Position numbers and translations under genes: made by a program. The notes below the pieces were generated by a model. It made no database searches, had not been told where the DNA came from, and saw nothing but the letters and a program-made list of their open reading frames with translations. Of a stretch of DNA of 64,000 bases, positions 47,730-57,702 are shown one piece after another; positions within the stretch are counted from its first letter, which is position 1, and the number at the start of each line of letters is the position of its first letter. This stretch comes from Patellaria atrata CBS 101060 (lineage: Eukaryota > Ascomycota > Dothideomycetes > Patellariales > Patellariaceae). The DNA is taken from positions 287,960 through 351,959 of the forward strand of contig MU006105.1 in assembly GCA_010093705.1 (NCBI GenBank). Direction: 5' to 3'.

Positions 47730-48382
47730 GATCGCGCGAATATTTTCATGTAACATAACTTCGCGATAGAACACGCATTCCCTGATCAGTTTCCGTCTTG
47801 TTGTAGGACACTGTATGGCACCAAACTAGAGATCGACCTAAGTTGTGAGTGCACAATGTTGAGATCCTATACGACTGTCACTTTCGAAACCTATTCATCG
47901 TGACGCGTCCAGGACGTCTTGTAGCTTGAAGAACGCCTTCAAAGAAATCAATTCTGGCGAAGAAGCTAATTCTTTGGTCACGTTTTTTTCATCTTGACTT
48001 CTCGGCGCCTGACAGCCTTGGATTCCCTGAATATATATTGGGAGCTCTACCCCCGATTACATACTTTTACATATAATCCTTATATGCCAAATTTGAAACT
48101 ACCGGAAATTCTAACGCCCATTTTTTGAACAAAGATCAAGGATTTCTACCACCGAAAAGCCTTTTCCTCTATCGCAAGCTATCTCGGGATAGACTTCTAT
48201 ATTTCCTTTGGAACGTCTATATAACGCAAGTAATCTTCATACGTCGAATACTCGTATATTCTTATATTCCAAAGGTTATTTGAACATTAGACCCTTTAGC
48301 ATCTTCGAGCACTATCGCGTGATCTTTAACTCTCGATCTATCTATCCTCGACACTGATCATAGTATCCTAGACTTTCCTATC
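47730..48382. other. intergenic stretch, nothing recognised
   Basis: 653 nt with AT-rich, pyrimidine-rich segments before the DUF6604 gene; presumably 3' UTR plus promoter. No ORF of note. Confidence 0.4.
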
Positions 48383-50869
48383 ATGGATGACTCGCAAGTA
48401 TTCAATACCTACAGGACGTACAAAATTGGAACATCCAAAGTCCTACAATGGTTAGCCGAGACGTCTCGCTTTTTGAGCTGGACGTGAGCCCCATACCATC
48501 TCCAGCATCTAATCAAATGGTGGAAGTCCCCGTGCGGCGGTTCATGGACTTAGTAAGTCGTATTGTAGGAGCTCCTACGTCAATAGTCGTGCCTGAGCAC
48601 ATCATCCAAACTCTCGGAGACACGATCGATTTACGTCGGCAATGTGTGGACTTCTATGCTGAAAAGACACAGAAAAGGTCTGCAGAGCAAGGCCACACAC
48701 ACTTCATCAGTGTTCTGGAAGCAATCCTGCATTCCTTAAAGCCATTGTCTGCGTCAAAATCGAGGAACGTTCCCAAGGGACCTGGAGGTAAGAAGGAGAA
48801 GAAGCAAAGATCAGCGGCCTCTTCCGGGAAAGATGTGAGCAATTTGACCATTTTTTTTCCTCATCTGGAACTAGAGGAGATCACTATGGAGGTTGATAAC
48901 CTTTGATCCCAAGACTCTGCTGGAAGTGCCATGCTCCATCCCCGACAACCCCAGGATTGATGCACCATATCAGCTAGCCATGACAAAAGAAGAGACCGCC
49001 TTCGCAGTCACATATTTTCTCATGGATATCTATAGCACTACCTCGGACGTCAAGTGTATGTGGCATTAATACAGTCGCACTAGCCAAAGTCTTGTAAGGA
49101 CAGGGCTTACAACGAAACTTCTCAACGATATTATTAGCTCAAGCCGAGCGAGTTTTCTTCTCCAACATCCGTGAGAAAAAGACCTTCGAGGAACTCCTTT
49201 CTCACTGCGACTTTAAGGGAACAGTTGATCAGGACCCTGATAAAGCCATTCCTTTGAATGAAGCACTACTCACGAATTCCTTGCTCTCATATTGGTCCTG
49301 CATTAACTCAATCAGGCAAACATATGTGGGAAGTTGGAGAAAAATATTCTGTGAATTTGGCATGAACGAATTGAAACCCAATCAATTGGATTTCCGTTTT
49401 TTCGATCGTGTAACCAGCCACTTAATAAAAGAGATCAAAGGCGGGGGGCCGTTTGAGGATCTGATGCCAACAACATCGATGATGTGTACCAAACGAGCAC
49501 CTTGCATAGAAGATGAAATGATACGATTTATTCGGGATCACTTATGGGATAGTACTTGTACCATTCCCATATGGGTTCCAATGGCCGTAATGCGCTGTTT
49601 AGATACTCTTTATCCAATGGAGGATGAGGGGGGTAACCCAAAATCTTTCCGACGCGTGCTTGATGCTGCCTTATGTGCACACGATCATCTGGAGAGAACA
49701 CTTCGCTTCTTTAGATTAGAACCAGGAAAAGACGATCTTACCATGCGAGATTTTGGGCCGTTCGTGAATGATATCGAGCTCATAATCGCTAACGTCAGCC
49801 CCGTCTAGAAACCTATACAGTACAATCTAATACGTCCCTAACCCGTCATGTGCGGGCTTCCAGCATTCCGAATCCACTACTATATGCGTAAATTAGGTCT
49901 CGCGATCGTGAATAGCTACAAATGGATCCAAAGTACGGTTTATCTCTACGACGCCCTTCGCAGCAACGATCGGAGAGTGATGAATGGCCGGATATGGAAA
50001 CCGTGATTGCTCATCAAACCCGTGGCCATCTACTCCTCCCGGAAATTCCGCTGGAGTGGAATCAATATCGTCGTCGGTTCACGATGTTTACTGAAGGCAT
50101 GTCAGTCATGACCGTCGCAAAGGACGCTAGAAGCCGTGATAAGATAGGCGGGAACCCTCGCAACCTTGAAAGCCGCTTATCCTTGTGCGAGTTGCTACAT
50201 GCACGCTGCACTAAGGGTAATTCCGAAACGGAGACGGGTGACTTTGATATGGCCTCCATTGAATCGATCCTAAGCGAGCGCAAGACGTGGGAAACAAGAC
50301 ATCCATCACGGCGCCGATCGAACAAAAGAAATACCGTTGAACCCAAGGAAGCAAAGTCAGATAATGAACCGGTAAACACAGCCTCGACGCTATTCCTCGG
50401 AGAATTGAACAAAATAATAGATATAGAAGAGGAATATCTCTACTTTGACTACGCATGCATGACCTTCCGATGTCATCACCTCCTTACAACCTTACAGAAT
50501 GAGCTGGTGGAGATCTTGTATAACATTCGGAGTGAATGCAAAATGGATGATCAAGGGAATCCGACTCTCCGACCTTGGTTCGTGATGCTCATCTTTGAGG
50601 AACTCGATAGACTGCGAGGAGATGAAAGGAAGAGAGTGTTGACGATCATTGTTGAGATTATGAACAAGTTCATTCAAGAGGAAGGAGACAAGCAAACGGG
50701 CGAGTCACACCATCTTCTAAATTGGGAGACTGAGCTATATCCCAATCCGCCTGAGTCCTTTCGCGAGAGTGAGAGTGCGGAGAACCAAGAAGAGAATGAA
50801 AGTGCGGAAGGCCAGGACGATGATGACGGCGTCAGAGTAGAGAGCAATGTTGAGGGTCAGAAAGCCTAA
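48383..50869 (+). CDS. DUF6604-domain protein, probably about 5 exons, possibly frame-broken
   Basis: ATG at 48383 opens SQVFNTYRTYKIGTSKVLQW, which fits the start of DUF6604, a helical domain found N-terminally in many fungal ankyrin and cell-death-type proteins. The frame stops at 48485-48487, and the next conserved block (VPVRRFMDLVSRIVGAPTS to HTHFISVLEAILHSLKPL) is in another frame; no canonical intron of suitable length joins them, so an indel or unusual splice lies near 48450-48490. Downstream the frame can be followed: intron 48835-48874, exon 48875-49048 (ending ...YSTTSD), intron 49049-49103 (GTCAAG...GACAG), exon 49104-49793, intron 49794-49915 (GTCAGC...AATAG, phase 0), exon 49916-50869. 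The C-terminal part (PKYGLSLRRP, then an acidic Glu/Asp tail) carries no recognised domain. It may be a degraded gene or contain one sequencing error. Confidence 0.6.
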
Positions 50870-53020
50870 GAAAGGGGAAAGGGCGAATGGTCTTGTAAGA
50901 AGAAAATAGGAAAAGGTCTGTGAATATGCCCTGAGTGGCAGAGGCAGTTATGGTAAATCTACTACTTTGTTCTATAGATACGTTGTTACAGTCAGTCTGC
51001 AGAGGAAACTTGCTTATGGACAGTAGAGCGTCATGGGGATATCAATACTTTTTGCACGTACCATTATTTCTGCAACTTGAAAGTTAGGTCATCAATTTTA
51101 CTCGAAATCCATTGTTCCTATGGTAGTTGTATTGTATACAAAACAAGTATCAAAGAATCATATCAAACATCACCTGTAAAGAACGAAACCCAAAATGCCA
51201 CTCGATTCCGCAGCATAATGTTGTACAAACCTAGAACATAAGTTTCCCCAATATGATACATGATACTCACCACTTTCCTTTTCTCTACCTCTACCTCAAC
51301 CTCCACTCGCGCCTCTGCGCGCAACCCATAACTCCTCGATTGGAACTACAAATCTCGAACCGCACTCACCTACCTCAACCCACCCCCTCCCTCACCATCC
51401 ATCCATCCATCCATCCCCACACAACACACGCCTCACACAACGGCTCTCAATCCTCCCGCCCTTCCCGCAGAAACTCCCCCCAGTCCATCTCAGGCCTCAC
51501 CGCAACTTACGCCCAATCACCATCAATCTCTTATCAATCTGTCCTCTCTTTCCCCCCAAAATTCCCCGAAAATCTGATAGAAAGAGAGAGAGGAAGGGGA
51601 GTTTTGGTGAAACTGGAGAAAAAGGAACAGGTGTGGGAGCTGTCTCCCTCGGCGACAAGGGTCTCCGCCAGCGCAATCCTGCGCTGCAGCTAGGGCGCTT
51701 AGCGGGGGGACCCGGGGACTCGGATCTGGAGGGCGCCAGGCCGTGGCGTAGGGTTCGGGGGTTCTTTGCGGGCCGGTTTGCGTTGCTCCACTTGCAATAT
51801 ATGGGGGGGGGGGGGGGGGTTTGGGGGGGGGGGGCAAAGGGGGGGGGGGGGGGGGGTTATAGGGAGTGTGGTCAAAGGGGGGGTGGATCGGTGTATCAAA
51901 GGTCGCGAGGGAATTTGCTGTTTTAGGGGCTTGGGGGAGAGATTAGATGAATAGGAGTGAATTGAAAGTTTTTGGGCAGAATTCTGCAAGATGGGTAAAT
52001 TTGTTTTTTTATTCTTATTTTTTTTTTATATATATGTGTGTGCGTGCGAACTTGGCCGGTGCTCGGCCGGTTAAGCAGTGAGACGGGACGAGACGAGACG
52101 AGGGAACGGCGAAAGGTGTGGGTCCCCCCCTGGCCCATGGAGAGGAAGCTCTTACCGGTCCGTACATGTACTTCTATGTACGTGATAATGTGGTACAATA
52201 TGCGAGTCCAGCATCAGGAAAAAAGGGAGGGGCCGAGGGCTAAATGGGAGCATCACAGATCAGCAAGTCACAATTTGACTGAGGATGTAAATGCTAGACC
52301 GGATCGAATGAACATCCGATTCTTCTGCTGCGAACTGATCCGATGGTGGACGTCTGGTTGCTCGTGTCGACGGAAACATGATCGCAGATGTATGTGCTGT
52401 ACAAGTACCTTCCCGTATGTTGCTTTTGATTGCGTCCTGCTCTTGAACTTTCCCAAGATAAGGAGTTTGGTCCTGAATGCAGGTGTCAAATCCTTCTCAA
52501 CTGCCGTGCGTCTACATGAACACCAATGATGCCGCAGCTTCTCGAATCTTTCAACGGTTTATATACCGCATGCGGCATGTAGAGATCTGATTTCAAGGTA
52601 AAAGAGATGCGCTATGTCACATCATTATCTGACAGACGTTTCGCGCGGTAAACGTGGGTATGTGTAGTGTAAAATGTGAGACATTGCGATAGCACGGTGC
52701 ATCGGAGTAGTCCTATATTCGAGTGTACTTGAAATATAGGCGATATATGCGGAAGTTATGACGTATCGTGCGCGAGAGATGGGACTATCTGTTTGAGCCT
52801 GCTTGAACCTGTTCATTGTCGTCTCTGTTAGATTTATATGCCTCAATATATTGCTAGCAAATCGGGAAATTTATACTTGGAAAGTGAAACTAAACAAGTG
52901 GCTGTTACTGTGGAAGAGGGATGTTTGAACTGTCTCTTCTATTTCTTTTTGAGAAGGAGTACAGCGTCGGTTATACTGTCTTAAACCGAACCCGAAATGT
53001 TGCTGTGTCTATCAATCAAA
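50870..53020. other. gene-poor stretch with strand-biased and poly-G sequence
   Basis: No supported gene. 51250-51560 is strongly pyrimidine-rich on the + strand with a CCAT tetranucleotide run at about 51394-51416; 51570-51960 is purine- and G-rich. 52038-52529 holds a 163-codon ORF without protein-like character. GAGACGAGACGAG lies near 52090. Confidence 0.45.
51803..51856. repeat. poly-G tracts G17, G12 and G18
   Basis: G17 at 51803-51819, TTT, G12 at 51823-51834, CAAA, G18 at 51839-51856, followed by TTATAGGG and a G7 near 51876. Three or more runs so close together can form stable G-quadruplexes. Run lengths are likely unreliable. Confidence 0.95.
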
Positions 53021-53179
53021 TTAATTGATACCGTCGAAAAAAATCCGTATAACCCAAACCATATAGTTAGTGACAATTTTACCGGCTCCAATACCCATAC
53101 CCATACCCATAAAGGCCATATCCAGTCCGATTGTGAAACCCAGAATACCTGAAACAACCGGAATACTCTTTTGACCCAT
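53021..53179 (-). CDS. possible small ORF, 52 aa, unknown
   Basis: ATG at 53179 to TAA at 53021. The frame reads MGQKSIPVVSGILGFTIGL then DMAFMGMGMGIGAGKIV, strongly hydrophobic and Gly/Met-rich, partly encoded by a simple ACCCAT repeat (53088-53111 on +). It could be a tiny membrane peptide, a distant FKBP-type relic (GLDMA..GM pattern) beside the FKBP gene, or chance. Nothing supports expression. Confidence 0.15.
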   Translation of the reverse strand: MGQKSIPVVSGILGFTIGLDMAFMGMGMGIGAGKIVTNYMVWVIRIFFDGIN

Positions 53180-53356
53180 ATGCGTACAAGTTTTGGTGAA
53201 ACGAATAAAGGAAATTTTATCCCCTTCTAGAAACCAAATAGAAACTTTTCGACCAGTCGTTCCGGCCGTTTATCCCCTGTCCACTCCTCAAGCGAGGACG
53301 TGGCCGTCGGCGGACGGTCGGTATCATAAAGATACCAGCAACCAGATTAGGCTCAG

Positions 53357-54122
53357 CTACTGGATGCTTTTGAGCTTGACATTGCTGCAATGATAATTGC
53401 GTCAGAAAGTATGATTGATGAATGGTATCCATATCCAATCCAGAGATAGGGATGGGTCGTCTAAAACTGGGCTTCTAGAAATGTTGGGCACCTACAATAT
53501 CAGAGTTGAGTTAGGCGGAACAATTTTAAGCAATCCGGCACTAATTCAAAAGTACCCTGGTTAGTGATTTGATGAATGTTGATGGCATGTTCTCATTGGA
53601 GCACGCAGTCGGATAAGATCTATGATCGTATCATGCGGCGGGAAGGAATGGCAAAATACTCACCTGGAATAAGCATAATCACTGTGATAGGTTTATCAGC
53701 GTTGGTTGCCACTTGATGCGGTAGGAAGATATGGAAATAGAAGGGATTTCTATACGTACGGAGAGATCACCAGTAAAGCTTCCTCATCGACTGCCATACC
53801 AAGAATACCTTCATCTAAGCCTACAATCGGAATTGCAACGTGTCAATAGACCTGATTTGCTGTATAATACCTTGGGAAACAGGATTTTTACCTCTGATAG
53901 CACCACCTTGTCCGATGATGAAGGTACTTGTCCCGGTAGAAATCCTGCCAGATATTTCAGCAATGTCCATCAAAAAAGGGGTTCGTGGACATACTGAGTT
54001 CCCTTTTTGTCGTCCTGGGAAGGGTCGTATAACCACCCGGTATAGTCATAGATCACTTTATCCCCATGTTTCGCCGTAGCATCACCATTTCCTTGTTGGA
54101 TAATCTCTTTCTCCACGCCCAT
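53357..54122 (-). CDS. FKBP-type peptidyl-prolyl isomerase, divergent, 110 aa, six exons
   Basis: Six short exons: 53995-54122, 53892-53944, 53760-53820, 53664-53681 (18 nt), 53496-53540 and 53357-53384, all with GT-AG introns of 50-123 nt; the joined frame is open for 110 codons. The protein follows the FKBP12 order: MGVEKEIIQQGNG, DKVIYDYTGWLYDP, FIIGQGGAIRGLDEG, ILGMAVDEEA, VISPDYAY across exons 3-4, KIVPPNSTLIF and the terminal NVKLKSIQ. FKBPs isomerise X-Pro bonds and bind FK506 and rapamycin. Oddities: the usual F-D(S) right after KGTQ is missing, because exon 2 resumes at ISTGTSTF; those residues line the active site. The Trp at the pocket floor is Leu (GLDEG, as in many FKBPs). The frame breaks apart without splicing, which hides the gene. 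It may be weakly active or non-catalytic. Confidence 0.78.
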
Positions 54123-56329
54123 TTCCGAAGTTAGGTTGGATGGTAACAAATGTGGTGAAGAAGATTACCCTGGTGTATCAGATAGAGCGTTTGGCGTCAA
54201 TATGAGTTAGACGAAGTTGAATTCCGCTAGAAACCCTCGGCCTTTTGAAGAATGGGCTAAGAGAGGAATTTGAAAGTTTGGAGTTTCGATTGAGAAGACA
54301 TCTCCAAGGAATTGGCATTTCAGTCTTTATGAATCTCCATTGACCTGCTTGTATCAGGTCATTAATATGCATTGAAAGCCAGCAAGCTAGTCCCTGGGTA
54401 CTTACCTGTACTGAATTCGGAATCGGAACTATTCGAAATAGCCACTCAATACCTAGCAGATGTAAATGAGATAGTACGGTGGCTGCTAGTTACTCCGTAG
54501 AATACATCCGATCCAACGCCGTTGAGCTGTGGTCGTGTGTTAGCATTCTAGCCCAGTGCCCCTCCGTCCGCGATTCGGCACCCTAAGCGGATCATCTTAG
54601 CTCTGCAGTAGAGTGATGAAGTTTCTAGGCGTCTCTATCTGGACTCTTTCAGGATGGGTTCGAGACAGGTAACCTGCTAGTCTGGCGTTTAGTCTTGATA
54701 CAAATCGAATGGGAAGACGTCGAGGTATTCTCCGATTGTGTTGTCAGCCCTAATCAGGCATGAGGGTTGCTTTGAAATGTAGTGCTCATTTGAAGCGAAC
54801 CATTTAACTTCTCGGCGTCTGCTCCGAATTCACCCTTACTCCTTGTGCGTCGTGTACGGCGTCGTGTATGCTTCTTCAACAGGGAATTGAATGAAGTTTT
54901 AAAGGTTTTGTTGTCTTGCAGAGTCGCCAGCGTTGCCAGCATTCTTCGCTTCGTGCATTGACAGACGTTGAAATTCTTTAAAAATGTCCGCGCGGCACTT
55001 CCCCTCAAACATCAAGCCGCGATATCCCCCTGAAAAGCTGCAGAAATCCCTAAGAACGAGGAAAGTTCGTTTTGTAAACATTTGACAAGCATGTATTTAG
55101 CCCTCTATCCCCGTCGACTTTTCAATGAGTTTATAGTTAGTACTTGGGAAACAAATATGGGGATCTGGGAAACCACATGGATTAGAGTTTGGAGAGGCAT
55201 CAGATAACGTTGAAGTAAAACTAGAACGTCCGTACTATGGCCTTTTTCAGATGCAGACGTATGAAGTGCAGTCAGCCACAAATTGACATGGACAATTATT
55301 TGCGCAGGTGAATTGCGCAAAATTCTGATCCTTTGCAGGAGGGAGCCTCTTAGTAGGCTTGATAACAACAGCATATGCATTCCTATACAGGCACCATCGG
55401 CTTATCATTACCCGAAAAAGTCATGCATGACATCGATATGTAGAGAGAAATCGTTGTTATCGTGTCATGCAGCTTTTTGATAGATTTTGACGCACACAAA
55501 CAAACCTGAGGATCTCATCATCCAAAAGGTACAGGTAATGATCAACTAGTACTCGAGTCATGGTCTTTAATGGATGTTTATATTGATATCCAATAGTAAC
55601 GGGGACGGATAGCATCCGGTCAAAATTGAGGCGCCTAATAGTTTATTCCCACCATAAACAGCGAAGGAAACAGATGTTTGAATCCGCTATGCTAGAAATA
55701 CATAAGTTCAAGATTAGTAGCTCTGATTCAGATACTTAAAACGGACGGCCCCGCTCTCAAGCGGTGGTTTGAAGAGCAGGGTAACCCTACAGTAGTGACA
55801 TGCTAGGCGTAATAGGCGTCTGGAGGGGTAAGTGTACTAACGCTATAATCGTAGCAAGCATTTGCACATGTAAGACGAACTTGGTTAAGGTGCTTTGGCA
55901 AGCAATACACTTGCAGGCTGCACAGAGTAAACGATAGGGTACTATCAGCCATCGGGTGCCCGATATCATGGTATGGGAAGACCCAATCAAACTCTATTAG
56001 ATAGGTGGAACGAATTAAAATCCTCGGCAACGGGATTAGGCCTTTGTCTTGCGCTTCAAGCGGCTGGTTGAAAGCTATCTGTTTCGAAGTCACCCTGTAT
56101 GTTTTCCTTCAAAAGCTTGTGGAGACGCCGTCTTCAGCCAATCGGTTTCCGATCGAATGTAGACTTGAGAGTCAAACAATCAAGACTCGGCTCCAGTTTC
56201 AAGATCATGGATTCCTCGGTCACGGTAGTCCACTCGGTACGGCTCGAAAAACCTAGTACTCACTCCTTTTGATTCAGTCCTTGACTCCCTGGTACGGCTG
56301 CGCAAACCGCGGATGTAAAGGTCTTGCCT
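54123..56329. other. 2.2 kb gene-poor stretch with a weak ankyrin-like relic
   Basis: No supported gene. On the minus strand near 55195-55300 a stretch VNLWLTALHTSASEKGH followed by VLVLLQRY fits one ankyrin repeat (TALHxxA..GH..xVxxLL), but neighbouring repeats are not in frame. Two more minus-strand ORFs (54754-55081) have no recognised family. The stretch ends at the HIS2 stop. Confidence 0.35.
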
Positions 56330-57360
56330 TCATGCTGGTGAAGCTAGGGACCGATGATGTACAAGTTCGGTAACTGATAGGCTAGAAATTTGAGGCATAT
56401 TGACCTTCCCACCAACACGGATACCCTCACCTCCTTGCTCTATAAACCAAAGTCTTTGGATACCAATGTTGACAAGAAATTTGAACATCCTGTGGTAGTT
56501 GAGTCCAACTTGTTCAACACTGTGGCTGTCATCCGATAGGGTGAACTTTCCCCCCTTCTCGAGAAAATACTTTATGAAAATATTAGATTGAGCGGTAACT
56601 GCGGACTTTACTTACTCGCCTTGCAGATATCTGCTTCGGGGTACGGTGTCTTCATCCCCTTCCGGAATGCAGATGAATTGAGTTCAAGAAGCCCACCATA
56701 ACTAGCAATAAAGTCCAGGTTCCGGTTAATTCTGTTCCAGACGGTTTCCCATCGCTTGAACTCTACATGCTTGTTGTCACTAAATAGACGAATCAAATCT
56801 AAGTGGCCAACGACAGGAGGCTTCAGTATCTGCAACATATCGTGTTGATCGTCGAAGTATCGCTCCGCCAGTTTTTCATCACAATCCTCCGAATTTGCCC
56901 GTGATTTTTCATAAAGGTCCCTGTCAAAGTCGATTGGAACCGTGTGAACATGGTGTACTGATCCGATGAAAAGATCAAACTGATATCTGTCAAGAAGCTC
57001 GTTGATTATCTCCAATGACCTCGGTCGTATCCATTCAGTCTCAAAGCCGATAAGAATTCTGATTTCGCTTGCATATAGTTCCCTCAAACGAACAGCTTCC
57101 TGGTAATACGCGTCGAAGAGAGTTGTTAAACTTCCTAAACTTTCGCGCTATTCATGTGGTCAGGGTTGAAGTCTCAAAAGTACAGTAGGCAGATGAATTA
57201 CTTCTTCTTCTGGATATAGATCATCATTATCTCTTGGAATGTGCTCCGTTAGTGCGAACGTCTCGAATCCCCGTGATATAGCAGCTTGTACCATCTCCTC
57301 TAATGTATTTTTAGCATGGGCACAGAATTGCCCAGAATGACTATGATGGGAGAAAGGCAT
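56330..57360 (-). CDS. HIS2: histidinol-phosphatase (PHP-type), 308 aa, three exons, one GC-AG intron
   Basis: Exons 57202-57360, 56620-57147 and 56330-56569, 308 aa in all. Intron 1 (57148-57201) is GTAATT...GAATAG. Intron 2 (56570-56619, 50 nt) starts AAG|GCGAGTAAG and ends CATAAAG with CTAAT inside: a GC-AG intron, because GT alternatives nearby leave the wrong frame. The PHP metal-binding motifs are visible: SHHSHSGQF and TEHIPRD at the N-terminus, GFETEW, SVHHVHT, VGHLDLIR, LLELNSSAFRKG, and TLSDDSHSVEQVG in exon 3. The enzyme hydrolyses L-histidinol phosphate to histidinol, the penultimate step but one of histidine synthesis, in the cytosol. Length agrees with fungal His2 proteins. If the GC donor were not used, exon 2 would end at a stop after ICKASK, losing the last catalytic histidine. 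Confidence 0.92.
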
Positions 57361-57626
57361 CGCGTCAATTGTGGATAGAAAGTCCTCTCAACCTGCTAAA
57401 AAAACAATTGATCTCAAGAGTACCTGATAAGTGATTCCAATGATATGTATACGATGGTGATATAGGATATCATGCTCTGTCACAGATAGTTGCTAATGAT
57501 GGAGGTGAAATTAAGATCTCTGTAAAACCGGAAGCGGAGGATGAGTCAGCCAAGATTCCACTTCCGGTCTTCAACCACTATTAACATTTTTATTCTTAAC
57601 CCACTCATTATCTCAAAGTCTGGCTA

Positions 57627-57698
57627 GGCTGGATGGCGCAATGGTAGCGCGTGGCCCTCCTAAGGCCAAGGTTGTGGGTTCGAGTCCCACTTCGGTCG
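57627..57698 (+). tRNA. tRNA-Arg (anticodon CCT)
   Basis: 72-nt cloverleaf. The acceptor stem pairs GGCTGGA with TTCGGTC (three G-U pairs). D-arm stem GCGC/GCGC around AATGGTA; anticodon stem TGGCC/GGCCA with loop CTCCTAA and CCT at 57659-57661; T-arm GTGGG/CCCAC with TTCGAGT loop; discriminator G at 57698. No intron. It reads the AGG arginine codon. Confidence 0.95.
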
Positions 57699-57702
57699 TT
57701 TT
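57699..57702 (+). terminator. Pol III T-run terminator of tRNA-Arg
   Basis: TTTT directly follows the discriminator base, and a second TTTTT run lies about 5 nt on; the usual RNA polymerase III stop signal. Confidence 0.8.

Noticed and set aside
51253-51693. 146-codon ORF with a Pro/His/Ser-rich protein
   Set aside because: Entirely explained by the pyrimidine-rich tract and CCAT repeats.
52038-52529. 163-codon plus-strand ORF
   Set aside because: Rich in Cys, Arg and Trp as expected from shifted or random GC-richer DNA; no domain and no consistent start context.
53088-53111. ACCCAT repeat considered as telomere-like sequence
   Set aside because: Only about three to four units and not the fungal TTAGGG/CCCTAA type.
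55195-55300. Single ankyrin-like repeat
   Set aside because: Only one repeat fits, the neighbours are in other frames, and another frame of the same DNA looks equally protein-like; not called as a gene.
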